DNA of 64,000 bases from Callorhinus ursinus (GCF_003265705.1 NW_020312966.1:24362550-24426549); one strand, 5' to 3'; shown: positions 9,335-21,159, counted from the first letter of the stretch. Numbers and translations are program-made. The notes: a model not told the origin generated them from the sequence alone.

Positions 9335-12180
9335 TCTTGTACGGAGATGTGGTTCATCCGCCAATGAAGAAATCTCCCGGATTATTCTTCCGGATTCCCG
9401 GCACTGATTTCCAAGGGGGGGTTAAAGTATCTTGAGCAGAACAAGAAAGGGAAAGCTGAATCTTTACTCCCACCTCCATTTCATAGTTGAAATCTCAACA
9501 ACAACAAAAAAATGTATCTTTAGAACGAACCACAAACTAGACTTAACACCTACTGTATGGGGTGTCAAAGGAAAACATGTTCTAGAACATATCAAAGCAG
9601 AATTGTGCGTGGCAGGATCAGGCTGCTAAGATGCTTCGTTGGGCCAAGAACCATGTTCAGACGATTAAACCTGAAGACAAGGGCAGGATGGTGTACAGAC
9701 TTCTCACCAAAGAAAGGCAGTGGACCTGGGCTTGATCGAGGGCACTCTTCGTTTTTAAAAACGGCAGCTAGGTTATTACCACTGGAAACTCAAGAACTCT
9801 CCCAAACGAAGAGGGAACAGAGCACTTGCAAGAACAAAATGGAAGCTCCCTTTAATGCTGACCACTGGTGCAGCTGTGTTGGATGACCTACGTTCTTCCC
9901 CAGCCATAAAGAATCCTTTACTAATGAGGACTAAAGGTAGCACAATGGAAAACACCTGCTGCCAAATTAACTTTAAATAAGGAGCCCTCAATCTTAGTTC
10001 CCTTCTTGATGCCATGATGCAACAGAACAAGTTTGGGATTCTCTACCTTGTTTCAAAGACTGCAGCCTTTGAAAGAAGCTTTTTAAATAAATCTAGGCAT
10101 GAAGGCAGTAACTGACAAGATAATATTGTGCCAAATAGGAAATGACAGTGACCTAAACCATGAGCCAATTTGTTCATCTCAGGAAATAAACCTGATGCTT
10201 TCTGGATATCCTGTAAGGTTCTTTCCATATGACATTCATAGTGACTTATATAGGACTAGGAAAAACTTAGACACTAATTTTGGAAATACTCGACAAATGC
10301 AGCAGAGTGAGAAATTTTCAGATCTAACCTTCGATGAGGATTTTCTCTGTTGGCATATCAGATGAAATCCTGACTTATGTCCAAGATTCTCTCTCTGAGT
10401 GCACCTTCATGATTTCAGATCAGCAGCAGCAACAATCTTGGGCTCCCCACGCAAGCTGCAGGGTCGGTGTCCTAACCACAGCAGCAGGTGCAGTGCCAAC
10501 AGAGGCACGGGGTGGGTCAGCCGCAGCAGAATCAGCGTCGGAGGAGGAGGCTAGTGCAGGTTCCCCGCACGCTTGCTGATCGCATTTGTGACCCAGTTGT
10601 GCCTCTCCGTTGTCTGCAGCGAGACCTACCAGTGTGAGCTCTTTTCAGAATTTCTCTGCACGTCAGGATTCTGCCCTCGGCCGCAGCATTGGGTTTATTC
10701 AGCTGGACTTGGCTCTAGGAAGTTTGGAGACATCACCACACCTGATTTATAACTTCCAAGATGTGGTCAGCTGTTTCTGGAAGTTTCTGAAAACCAACAA
10801 CATGAGGAAATGCACAGCCTATTGTACATTCTCAGGCATGTCACGCCGGGGATGTGTCTTTACAACGGTGTCAGCCAGAAACTCCACTCCAGGCTCACAG
10901 ACATTTTAAAACAAGTTTCAGAACGGAGGAGTTTTCAACGAAACCTATTCAGCTGAATTAAATGGCATAAATAACGCTCAGACTATCACAGCCTTGGGCC
11001 TCTTCCTTACCCGACAGAAACCAGACCTTTTGCAGAATGACATTGGGAAGCCCCTGGCTGGCTCAGTCGGCAGAGCGTGTGATTCTTGATCTTGGGGGAT
11101 GTGAGTTCTCAGCCCCATGTTGGGTATAGAGATTACTTAAAAATGGAATCTTAAAAAAAAAGACATCCAGTGAATGCCTCTAATTCCATACCCAATTTTC
11201 ACCTTGGTTTTGGATTTTGCTTAAGGTAAGATTACAGAAGGGTAAAGCTGGGAATGTCCAGTGCCAGCAAGTTCAAGTGGAGGTCTGAAGACACATTGCA
11301 CTGTCATTCCACTCCAAGTTGATCTTAGAAGACAACTTAAAAAATAAAATTGAAATATGCATTCGTCAGTATGAAAATAGAAACTGTGCCACAACAAATA
11401 GTAATATGCTGCTCTTCACTTTATTCTGAGCACCGTTTTATATGAAATACTTATTTGAGAGCAGAAATGAGCATTTCAGATGCTTTTGAATTAGAATATT
11501 CTCGGTTTAAATTTGTTGTTTTGGAATAAAAATGAAACACATAGGATTTGCATTTCTGGACTGTCACTAGTAAATCAAACACAAAATTTAAAAAACTAAA
11601 GCTATTGCCCTGTGTTTTTTTAGCTGTTTTTATGTCAGATGTTAAAATAGTGTTTTTATAAAATGAAAATCTCAGTGCTTTTCTCCTTCACAATTTTTTT
11701 TAGCCTATAACAGCACAGGATTTATAGTTTTTATGAAGTATGCCATTTTCCTCATTAAACTAATAAGCTCTTTTCTGCACACAAATATGTTACTTCATAA
11801 ATCCAGTCATTTTGATCAGTTCTGATGTGTTATAACCATACTACTCACCTGCTTTATTCAGGTAATACAACGTGAAAGGTAAGTAATTATTGAAAAGAGA
11901 AGTATTACTTAGCCTAACGTCTTCTAGATTTTAATATTATATGCCTTAGAATGAAAAACATTTTTGGAAGGACAAAGATCATCTTTCCTAATTATTTCTT
12001 AATATTTACATAAATATGGAGACCATAGCACTTAACCTTCAGAAGTGTCTTCAGGAGAACCTTTTCCTTTAGGAAGACCTCTGTACAGATAATTGGACAT
12101 AGTTTAAAATGTTTGCAATGTGTGAAAACTCTGCTGCTAAACGCAATCATTACTCAGCTGCAATTAGAAGACAAAAAGGT
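9335..12180 (+). pseudogene. AHR: AHR processed pseudogene (5'-truncated retrocopy)
   Basis: Translation in shifting + frames gives collinear pieces of the aryl hydrocarbon receptor. These include the stretch after PAS-A (a KYL..KKGK-like piece near 9427-9460), IFRTNHKLDL at 9516-9545 in PAS-B, DEILTYVQDSL at 10361-10393 in the transactivation region, a Gln-rich part, and FQNGGVFNETYSAELN from 10916. The stop codon equivalent is TAA at 11181-11183. About 1 kb of 3' UTR-like sequence follows to about 12180. Functional AHR is about 850 residues encoded by many exons; here exon boundaries are fused with no introns, so the copy is processed. The bHLH and most of PAS-A are missing, and there are many stops, frameshifts and internal deletions. 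A short SINE interrupts it at 11044-11161. No clear poly-A tail remains, which suggests an old insertion. It is non-coding now. Confidence 0.92.
11044..11161 (+). mobile_element. Short tRNA-derived SINE inside the AHR pseudogene
   Basis: It has a CCTGGCTGGCTCAGTCGG head and the short body ending AGAGATTACTTAAAAA with an A-rich tail, the older short CAN-SINE type. It splits the AHR retrocopy seven codons before its stop. GACAT occurs on both sides (11039-11043 and 11162-11166), consistent with a short target duplication. Confidence 0.88.
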
Positions 12181-13231
12181 TGATAGAAAAACTGCATCAA
12201 ACAAGAAAAAGCCAGATTGCTGAGGCTGCGACCCTTCAGAAATAAAGGTTTGAGTCACCCTGGTGGGTGGAGAATTCTGGCGAGCTGAGGTCACGGCTGA
12301 AAGTCAAAGGAAACACAAACACTTTGCAGAAGAAGGAAGTTCTGAGTATCAGCTGTGGTTCTTTTTAGGTTGTCTAATTCTTCTCGATTTGGTTTAATAT
12401 TAATTAATATTAGTTAAACTAATTAATATGAACTGGTTTTATATTTTTTTCTAAAAAATACTGCCTTTTGTGCAAGTGTTCAAATTTATTGACAAAATTA
12501 TGGATAGTAGTCTCCTGCTTTTAAAAGTCTCTCCTGTCTCTGTAGTTATACCCATTTTTCATTCCTAATATTGTTTATTTAGGCCTCTATCCTTTATCCA
12601 CCTCCTTAGAAGATGGCTTGTTTTAGCATTTCCTTCTTACAAAGAAGATTTTCGTTTTTTGATTGTCTTTATTGTTTGGTTTGCTTTCTAATAATTTTTT
12701 GCTTTTTTTTACCTCCCTTTTTTTTATTGTATCTTTTTATGACCTCCTTCTACTTTTTTCTTTTGTAAAGATTTTATTTTTAAGTAATCTCTACACCCAA
12801 CACGGGGCTCGAACTCACAACCCCGAGATCAAGAGTCGCAGGCACCGCCGACTGAGCCAGCCAGGTGCCCACCTTCTTTCTACATTCTTTACCCTTTCGT
12901 GCTTCAATAGCTTCAGGAGTAAAGAGCTTCATTTCTTTATTTCCAGATTTTAAGTTATTTTTTTAATAAATGAATATAAGGTTATAAATGTTCCTTTGAC
13001 TTAATCTCACAAGTTCAGATCTGTAGAACCTTCTCAGCCCTTCGGGGACATACTCTGTCATTTCTACTGTGGTTACTCTTTAACCCACAACTGTTGGGAA
13101 ATGTCTTTGTAAGTTTCCAAACGTTTAGATTCTTTTCTGTCCTTTTATCATTTCTTTCTGATGTGATTATTACAATATGGTCAGATAATATGGTTTATGT
13201 AACTTCGATTCTTAAAAATTATGACTTCTTT
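12181..13231. other. AT-rich intergenic sequence
   Basis: Apart from the SINE at 12754-12870, nothing is recognised. The 3' limit of the AHR retrocopy may lie a little inside this stretch. Confidence 0.5.
12754..12870 (-). mobile_element. Short older SINE
   Basis: Antisense short-body type (AAGTAATCTCTACACCCAAC ... GAGCCAGCCAGGTGCCC). Imperfect ACCTTCTTTCTAC-like flanks are present. Confidence 0.88.
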
Positions 13232-13982
13232 GTTATAACATAAATAAGCCCCGAGGATATAATGTATGGCATGGTGACTATGGTTGATAATACTGTGTTG
13301 TAAATTTGAAAGTTAAGAGAGTAAATCCTGAAAGTTACCATCCCAAGGGGAAAAAAAGGTGTAACTGTGTGGTGATGGGTGTTAACTAAACTTTTGTGAT
13401 AATCATCTTGCAATATATACTCTAGGAGCTGAGGGCAGGCTGCCCCAAGGTGGCCCTCTTCGGCATGAAGATTATTTTGAGCTGAAGCCAATTGAGACCC
13501 TGCAGGATCAAGAGAAACTTTTGTTCCTCCCTTAGCTACATAGAAGAATCTAAATTGGGAGTCTTTCCCAGAATAAGGGTTATTACTAGAGATAAATGTT
13601 ACCTGAGTGACCCATCTGTATGGCAGGGCAAACGTCTGATTACCAAACATCTGCCCTTCCTCCTATTCCTCTGTCAATTGCACTCCTTCCTTCCAAATCC
13701 CAGACACTTAGCCCCTTCTCTTTAGTTCAGGATGACATATATGCCTCGTTTTGCCTTTGGATTTGTACATATATGGATTCCCCATAGGTATGTGATTAAA
13801 TCTGATTTTCTCTGCTTAATTTGTTTCATGTCAATTTGATTCTTAGTCCAGCTAGAAGGACCTTGAAGGGGACAGGAAAGTCTTGCTCCACAAGAATGCA
13901 TATATCAAATGATTATATTCTACACCTAAAACTAACACACTGTGTGTCAATTATATCCCAGTTTTAAAAATTACGACTTCTT
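13232..13982 (+). mobile_element. L1 3' UTR in two pieces around an LTR
   Basis: The left piece (to 13420) has GGCATGGTGACTATGGTTGA and GTGGTGATGGGTGTTAACTA. The right piece (from 13893) has TTCTACACCTAAAACTAACA and TGTGTCAATTATATCCCAG. Together they form one L1MA-like 3' end. Confidence 0.82.
13421..13892 (+). mobile_element. Solo LTR (ERVL/ERV-type) splitting an L1 3' end
   Basis: A block of about 470 bp lies between two halves of one L1 3' UTR (13232-13420 and 13893-13982). It begins near TGAGGGCAGG, ends CTCCACA, and shows the AATTTGTTTCATGTCAATTT / CCAGCTAGAAGGACC type 3' end seen in old ERVL LTRs. The family name is uncertain. Confidence 0.6.
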
Positions 13983-14210
13983 GAGGCACCTGGGTGGCTC
14001 AGATGGTTAAGCGTCTGCCTTTGGCTCAGGTCATGATCTCCAGGTCGTGGGATCGAGCCCCATGTCTGGCTCCCTGCTCAGCGGGGAGTCTGCTTCTCCC
14101 TCTGCCTCTGCCTCTGCCTCTGCCTCTCCCCATTGCTCCTGCTCCTCTCTCTTTCTCTCTCTGTATCTCTGTGTCTCAAATGAATAAATAAATTCTGTAA
14201 AAAAATAAAT
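13983..14210 (+). mobile_element. CAN-SINE inserted next to an L1 3' end
   Basis: Full-length with a CTGCCTCTGCCTCTGCC internal expansion. The duplication AAAAATTA(C/T)GACTTCTT is at 13966-13982 and 14211-14227. Confidence 0.95.
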
Positions 14211-14227
14211 AAAAATTATGACTTCTT

Positions 14228-15774
14228 TAAAGTGAAGACTTTCTTTATGACCTAGTGCCTAGAGTGGGAGAGGGTATGGTAATATTTGAGATTTGAATTG
14301 GGTATTATTGACGTTTTAAACACAATGGACTTTTAGTAACCAAAAGTTACTAAATCTGGCCAAGATTTCATCAAGGATTGGGAAAGGGATATTTCACAGA
14401 GCATGACTGAAAGCAATGATGGGGAAAAAAATAAAATTTCTTCACACTTAATTCCCCACTGAAGGAAGACTACTTAATAAACCAGCAATAGTAGGTCCTC
14501 AATACATATTTGCCGGAAAAAAAAAAAAAAAGATTTACCCAAGAGCCCACATCTTCCTAAAAAGCCTTTACATTCGGATTCTCTTTTGCCTAATTCTCCC
14601 TAATCTAGAGGGCTTTTCTTTGTTTGTTTTTCTTTTTCTTCAAAATCCTGATCAGCTTTCATTCCCAGTTTAGTTGCTGGCTAAATTCACATAGCTCTCA
14701 AAGAAGCATGTCTATTTCTGAGGTCAAAGGCTTTCTTATTTTTCCGAGGGTCCCCTAAGCTCCTAAGAGGATGCATTCCTGGCTTGACTGCTTAGGAGCC
14801 TGAGTCTCTGCTTTTCTTTTCCCCACCAAGCCCATGCCCTCCTGCGGTCTGTCCCGGGCTGAGCTGGAGGAAACACAGCGGGTCTGCGGCTTTATACTAA
14901 CAGGCCACCAGGTGTCAGTGCTGAGCCATAGGAAAGGAGCAAACTGGAGGGTGAGGGCAATGTTGAAGGAGGTAATACAAAGTCATCAAAGATCACCCAC
15001 TTTCAACCGAAGCAGGTGAAAGAAGCCATGGCAAGAGTCTGAAGAAACGGCGGGATCATCGCAAGTTTGAAAAAATTGCCCAAAGTGCTTAAATAAAATT
15101 GGTACAATTATTATTAACACCAAAGTAACAGGGTGCTCTGGGGAGCTGAATGTCTGTGGCCCACAAAGAGAATACTGAGTCCATGAACCACCCTGCCGCC
15201 CCGGTCTCATCTTCCTTCTCATCCATCCTTATCTCCTGCCCACCACTTGGAAGAACTAAGGCAGCCGTGTAAAGCCCTCGCCAGGAACACCGCCAGACGT
15301 CCTGACAGCTTCTTCTGACATTTTCGACGCTTGGCTTACTGTTCCCACGAGTACGTGCATTTGTGTAGAAACCAGTGAAGGGGCTGAGATTCGCACCAAG
15401 CTGACATGAGGTGGGCCTGAGGCACAGGTGTGGATGTGACAGTGGACAGAAGCATGAGTGAGCAAGCGCTCAGGAGTCACTGAGGTCAGCTCCGGGAGCG
15501 CTGGCCGTGGCTTTGGGCCAAGTCTACCCGTGTGTCTCCGAGGCAGGGAGGTCCCAGCTGACATTAACTTGCTCAAGTTCCTCTCATCCTAAACAAAAGC
15601 CTCTTCAGCCCTTGGACGCTCCTTTTCATGGTCTCCTTGAAAGTATGGTCTGCATTTTTGGTGGCAGCTCCAGCACCTGCCATCTGGTGATTACTCTCAC
15701 CAAGGTCATAGGTAATGACCTCATGAGGAGCATCCTCAGGCCTTAGTGTACAGGACGTCTCTTCCACACGAGGC
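14228..15774. other. Unassigned intergenic sequence
   Basis: Includes an A18 run near 14515. Short frames at 14834-15780 have no recognisable product. 16626-17094 is likewise blank. Confidence 0.55.
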
Positions 15775-16625
15775 ACCATGGATAATTTTCCTGGTATCTC
15801 TCCTGGAGTTTTAGCATTTCAGGTCTTACCTTCAAGTCTGTAACCCATTTTGAGTTTATTTGTGTGTGTGGTGTAAGAACGTGGTCCAGCCTCATTCCCC
15901 GGCATGGAGCTGTCCAGTAGCCCCAACCCCACCTCCTGAAAAGGTTGTCTTTACCCTGTTGTATATTCTTGCCTCCTGTGTGGTAAATTAATTGACCACG
16001 TAAGTGAGCGTTTATTCCTGGGTTCTCTATTCTATTCCATTACTCTAGCTTTCTTGTGGAGTTTGAAATCAGGGAGTATGATACCTCCAGCTTTGTTCTT
16101 CTTTCTCAAGATTGCTTCAGCTATTCAGGGTCTTTTGTGGTTCCATACAAATTTTAGGATTCTTTGCTCTAGTTCCGTGAAAATGCCATTGCTATTTTGA
16201 TGAGGCTTACATTGAATCTGTAGATTGCTTTGGGTGGTTGGACATTTTAACAATATTAATTCTTCCATGTGATTTATTTAGCATGATAGCCTCCCTCTAG
16301 GTTCACACAGGTTGTCACAAATGTCAACATTTCATTCTTTTTATGGCCGAGTGTATATATATACATATATATGGTGTATATATCTCTCACATACGTGTAT
16401 ATGTAGATGTGGGGGTGTGGGGGTGTGTGTGTATATATGGTGTACACACCACATCTTCTTTATCCACTCATCTATCAGTGGGCACTTGGGTTGCTTCCAT
16501 ATCTTGGCTATTGTAAATAATGCTGCAGTAAACACGGGGTGTTTAAACACTTTAAATTAGTGTTCTTATTTTCTTTGGATAAATACCCAGAAGTGAAATT
16601 GCTGGATTGCATGAAATTTCTTATT
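15775..16625 (-). mobile_element. Antisense L1 ORF2 fragment
   Basis: Antisense L1 ORF2 landmarks are present: CCATTTTGAGTTTATTTGTG, ATCTTGGCTATTGTAAATAA and GGATAAATACCCAGAAGTG. A TA/TG-rich microsatellite lies inside at about 16352-16445. No intact frame remains. Confidence 0.87.
16352..16445 (+). repeat. TA/TG-rich microsatellite within L1
   Basis: Alternating TATATA, GTGTGT and GGGGTGT units inside the antisense L1 at the site that reads GTATATATATAC in L1. Confidence 0.85.
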
Positions 16626-17094
16626 CTTGTTAAAAAAAGAAATGTGATTCATTTTCTTGAATAGATTCCAAAATGAAACTTTGTTACCCTAAATTCTGAA
16701 TCAGGACAGGTAGGATTACAGTGAAACTCTAGCATAGTCATGTGAATGAAATCTGAATAAGGACAAACCTTTCCAAAGAAGGGTCATATGTCTACAAGGG
16801 AGGAAAATCTGGTCCAACCAACCAGGTAAATAGTACACTGGAAGGCTTTATTGTGTTCTACTGCTAATGTTCATCTAGTGCTGATTGATTTTCCTATTAG
16901 AATGTAATGCAGATATAATCTGAGAGGTTTTCGACAATGAAGACCACCACAGCTAATAAAAAGAACACCATTTATATTTCACTGATCCAGATGGGTTATG
17001 ATAAATGGCTGCATAACATATTTCAAGTAGAAGTTATGTAGACAGTGTTTCCCATTATTTTTTCATGTTAAGGGACTATTAGAATAGAAGGTAT

Positions 17095-17949
17095 TCTATT
17101 AAACTGCACAAATATAAAATGTATATAACTGGACCACTTTCTTACACCATACACAAAAATAAACTCAAAGTGTATTAAAGACCTAAATCTAAGACCTGAA
17201 AGCATAAAACTCCTAGAAGAAAGCATCGGCAGTAAACTTTTGGGCACCAGTCTTAGTGATATTTTTTGGGGCCAGTCTCCTTAGGCAAGGGCAACAAAAG
17301 CTGAGATAAACAAATGGATGACATCAAACTAAAAAGCCTTTGCACAGCAAAGGAAACCATCAAAAAACAAAAAGGCAACTTACTGAATGAGAAGCTATTT
17401 CCAAATCATACATCCAATAAGGGTTATGTCCAAAGTATCTAAAGAACATACACAATTTAATATAAAAAACAAATAATTTGATTGAAAATGGGCAGAAGCC
17501 TTGAAAAGACATTTTTTCCCAAACAAGACATGCAGATGTCCAACAGGCACATGAAAAATGCTCAACCTCACTCATCATCAGGGAAACGCAAATCAAAACC
17601 ACAAGGAGATATCACTTTACACCGGTCAGATGGGCAATTATCAAAAAGACAAAAAATAATTAAACATTGTTGAGGAGGTAGAGAAAAGGGAGTTCCACTG
17701 CTGGTGGGAATGTAAACTGTTGCAGCCACCATGAGAAACATTACGGAGGGTCTTCAAAAACTTAAAAAAAATGGAACTCCCATGCAGTCCAGCAATTCCA
17801 CTTCTGGGTGCTTAATCTCAAGAAAACAAAAACACTAATTCAAAGAAATATATGTCCCGCCCACGTTCATTGCAGCATGATTTACAAAAGCCAAGGTATG
17901 GAAGCATCCTAAGTACCCATCCGTAGTTGAATGGATATACAAGATGTGG

Positions 17950-17989
<40 letters not shown>

Positions 17990-18475
17990 AATATTACTCA
18001 GCCATAACCAAGAATGAAATCTTGCCATTTGTGACAACATAGATGGACGTAGAAGGTATTATGCTAAGTGAAATAAGACAAAGGAAGAAAAATACCATAT
18101 GATTTCAATTGTATTTGAATCTTAAAAGATTGACTCAATCTTAAAAACGAAACAAACAAAACAAAACAGAAACAGACTCATAGAAAGAGCAAACTGTTGT
18201 CTACCGGAGGGAGAGGATGAAGGGGTGGGAGGGAGAGGTAAGGAGGATTAAGACGTACAAGCTTCCGATTTTAAAATAAGTAAGTCATGGAGACGTACAG
18301 TGTACCATGTAGGAAATACAGTCAATAATATTGTAATAACTTTGTGTGGTAACTAGACTTATCACGAGGATCATTTTGCAATGTATAAAAATACTGAATC
18401 ACACATGATACACGTCTGAAACTAAGAAGGATAGTGTATGTCAATTATACTTCAATAAAAAAATAATACAAACTT
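17095..18475 (+). mobile_element. L1 3' portion (ORF2 C-terminus and 3' UTR)
   Basis: This is about 1.4 kb of continuous sense L1: ACACCATACACAAAAATAAA, AATGGGCAGAAGCC, CATCATCAGGGAAACGCAAA, a (CA)n at 17953-17987, then the 3' UTR ending GTCAATTATACTTCAATAAA. ORF2 is broken by stops. Confidence 0.9.
17953..17987 (+). repeat. (AC)n microsatellite
   Basis: About 17 dinucleotide units inside an L1 ORF2 remnant, at the GTATACACAC site where such expansions are common. Confidence 0.95.
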
Positions 18476-18557
18476 AAAAATAAAGCAGTGCTGGAAGGGG
18501 AAAGAAGGAAAATGAATCAGAGGAACTGTCAGACGGACTGAATTACAACACTGACAC

Positions 18558-18780
18558 ACCTGTTCTATAGCCGCATCCTGTCCAATATAGTGGCCATCGC
18601 CACCTGTGGCTATTTAAATGTAAATTCATTAAATTAAATAAAATTAAAAATTCAATTTCCCAGTCGCACCAGCCACTCTTCAAGTGTTCAGTTGTTACAC
18701 GTCTACTTCACTGGAGATTACAGATATAGAGCATTTCCATCACTGCATAAAATTCTACTGGGCAACATTGCTTTAGAAAC
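18558..18780. mobile_element. Short DNA-transposon-like element, copy 1
   Basis: It contains GTGGCTATTTAAATGTAAAT and an end TGGGCAACATTGCTTTAGAA, a well-known old mammalian non-autonomous repeat (probably hAT class) whose name I cannot fix. A longer relative is at 25495-25832. Confidence 0.55.
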
Positions 18781-18811
18781 ACACACATACACACACACAC
18801 ACACACACACC
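18779..18811 (+). repeat. (AC)n microsatellite
   Basis: About 16 units with one T interruption, at the end of the DNA-transposon-like element. Confidence 0.93.
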
Positions 18812-19184
18812 CCACAGTCATCAGCCAAGGACCATGGTAATAAAATTAAAGTTTCTATGCTACACACTAAACTTTGGTCTCTGTTCCCCTTGTTTTAATT
18901 AATTTCATTATCAGGTTTTCTTATTAAATTAATATACGCCATTAAGATTTTCCCCCCTCACCTGTCAATCCCTGATTCAGTTACCAAAAGATGTTATAAC
19001 ATATCTTTAAGTAAAAAATAATTTGGATACTGCCCCTCCTGGAAGGACGGACATAGCTACGAATTCGGGCATGTATTTGGTTCAAATGAAAAGACTGATA
19101 CATTTAACAAAACTTACAATCTATAAACCCAGTGCTAGCGTATCTGCACTGACCAGATCCTTATATGTCGGGTCCCAACTGTGC

Positions 19185-19295
19185 TGTCAGTACTTAAGTA
19201 ATTTAACTGCTCTGAGGCTCAGTTTCTTAAGCTGTACAAAGAGAATTATAAGAGATTTTTGGTAAAGATGAAATGAGATAGTGCATGGAGATGCA
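19185..19295 (-). repeat. MIR fragment
   Basis: Antisense: CTCTGAGGCTCAGTTTCTTA followed by GATGAAATGAGATAGTGCAT. Confidence 0.65.
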
Positions 19296-19859
19296 CAGAC
19301 TTCACAGACATGAGCAAGGAATGGTCAACAGTAACCATCTACGATGGCAAGTCAGTAAGCGTTAAAGATTTTAACGACTTCTGTACCTCAATCTAGGAAT
19401 TGCTTTTCCCACCAAAGAACCAGAGGCCTGCAGAAAATCCCACCTCTTCCTGCCAAAAGGGCAGAGCAGAGAACCGATTCACAAAAATAATCGTTAGTGC
19501 AGTGCATTTTGTGAGAATACGATTTTGTGATTTTATAAAGCAGCCGCCTGTGATTTATACTTATTACTCTAGAGTGGCCGACTTCACCTCAGGAGGAAGC
19601 TGCTCTTTTCTTTTCAGGAGGAGGGGGCATTTCAAAGGCTGTAATTAGGCACGTCAGAGCCCCAGTCCTGCTCTGGGGATAACACAGAGGCCCCCTTTCA
19701 CTGTGGATGGACACTGCTGAGCAGCGCGCAGTTGGAGCCTGAGGCCAAAGGAAACACGCGCGCCCCGGCACACACGGTGCACCTCCTGAATCGGGAACCA
19801 CTGGAAAGAGTTCATAAAAGCATCACAGTCTTCAAAGATGACTATGCACGAGCCTGCAC

Positions 19860-20420
19860 TAACCCATCTGTCCACACGCGTGGCCACCCAAGAACCCACC
19901 CCGCCCGCCGGGCCAGGACCCACCGGCTGATTGGCACCTGCCGTTCCTGTGGCACAGGAACGCAGCGTCGTCAAACAAACAGCCTGTCTTTATTGGGACT
20001 TTCGGGTTTTGTTCATCATGGATTTTTGCATCACTTTTGATTCTTTGAACGTTGCATTAAAATAGTATGCATCCTGATCGCTGAGGTTTCCGACGCTCCT
20101 AGACAAGGTCCGCCTCAGCGCGCCCTTCGCCGCCTCTCCCTTACGCCCGCCCTGCGGCTGGAAGATGGTCTCGCGAGGGTTAGTCCGCTTCTCGCGCGGC
20201 GGGAGCGGCGGGCCGTAGGACCCAGGGGAGAGCAGAGGGGACTCGGGTCGGGGCCGCGGGAGAGCGGAGCCGGGAGCTGGGGGACCCGCGAGGGAGCGGG
20301 GGGCGGGGGGGAGGCGGGGGGTGGATGACGGAGATATAGCTCTGATGAGGCGGCGTGCGCGAGAGCCAGCCCAGCGCGCGGGTTTTCCTTTCTTCAGTGC
20401 AGTGCGGTAGCCGTACTCCC
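19860..20420. promoter_or_regulatory. Orphan CpG island, candidate promoter
   Basis: A CpG-dense block (core about 20085-20400) stands alone in an otherwise CpG-poor region 39 kb upstream of CARMIL1. It contains TCTCGCGAGG at 20169-20178, many GC boxes and an inverted CCAAT box near 19930. On the minus strand one frame is open for 149 codons (20439 down to the TAA at 19990-19992), but it has no ATG until very near its end. A splice-donor-like GTAAGG occurs on the minus strand at 20144. On the plus strand GAGG|GTTAGT follows the motif. It could be the promoter of an opposite-strand neighbour (in human this is CMAH/CMAHP), of a non-coding RNA, or an orphan island. No product is recognised. Confidence 0.6.
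20169..20178 (+). promoter_or_regulatory. TCTCGCGAGG motif in orphan CpG island
   Basis: Nine of ten bases match the TCTCGCGAGA palindrome associated with active CpG-island promoters (BANP). The same variant, in the same orientation, occurs in the CARMIL1 island at 59315. Confidence 0.5.
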
Positions 20421-21147
20421 AAGTCTTCAGTACACTATGTTAAATCCTACAGTGACTCTTTGGGGTGAAGAGAGGAGCTAGTGACCGAAAGAGGGACACA
20501 CTGGCCTGGGGAAAGCTGCAGTAGTCAGGGAAGATGTGAACAGAAAGGAAGCAAAATACCTGGGTGCTACCTGTCGCAGGCCTGAGCTCCCGGCTCCGGT
20601 GCCTTTGATGCGCATTTCAAGTCCGCCGGCCCCCGAGCTCATGCAGAGACCAGGAGCCAGATCGGAAGGCAGAACCGCACAGCCGTGGTCTTAGACAAGT
20701 GGCTCAGCCAAGCTCTGGAGTGAAGGAAGAGGAGGGCCAAAGAGACAGAAGAAGAAATGGCTGGGATTTGCCACACTGAATCGGATCAAATAGCTGGTAT
20801 CTAAAATCATATTCTAAATGCCCAAGCGCACGGCCTCAGAAACATCCGATGTCAGAATGATGGCGATGGGAGCATATTTACAGTCCCTCAGCTTCCACAG
20901 GCCAGCATGTTAAGAGTGACTGAAAGGCTGGATGACATTCTTCCAGTTGAGCCTTTATATTAAAGAGGAAACACAAGAAAAGTCAGTCAAATAATGAGAC
21001 GGTTATTTAGGACATTTAAATTGTATTTCTGAACTTAAGTGAATCAATGTCAGAGGAAACAATGACCTATGTTAGATAAAATGCAGCTGGATAAAGGTGA
21101 TTACAGGAAGACTTGATAAGATAGGACACACATGGCATGATCTAGAA
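20421..21147. other. Unassigned flank of the orphan CpG island
   Basis: No repeat recognised in 727 bases, which is unusual for this repeat-dense window. It could hold exon or regulatory sequence belonging to the island. Confidence 0.45.
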
Positions 21148-21159
21148 TTCACTTATGGA

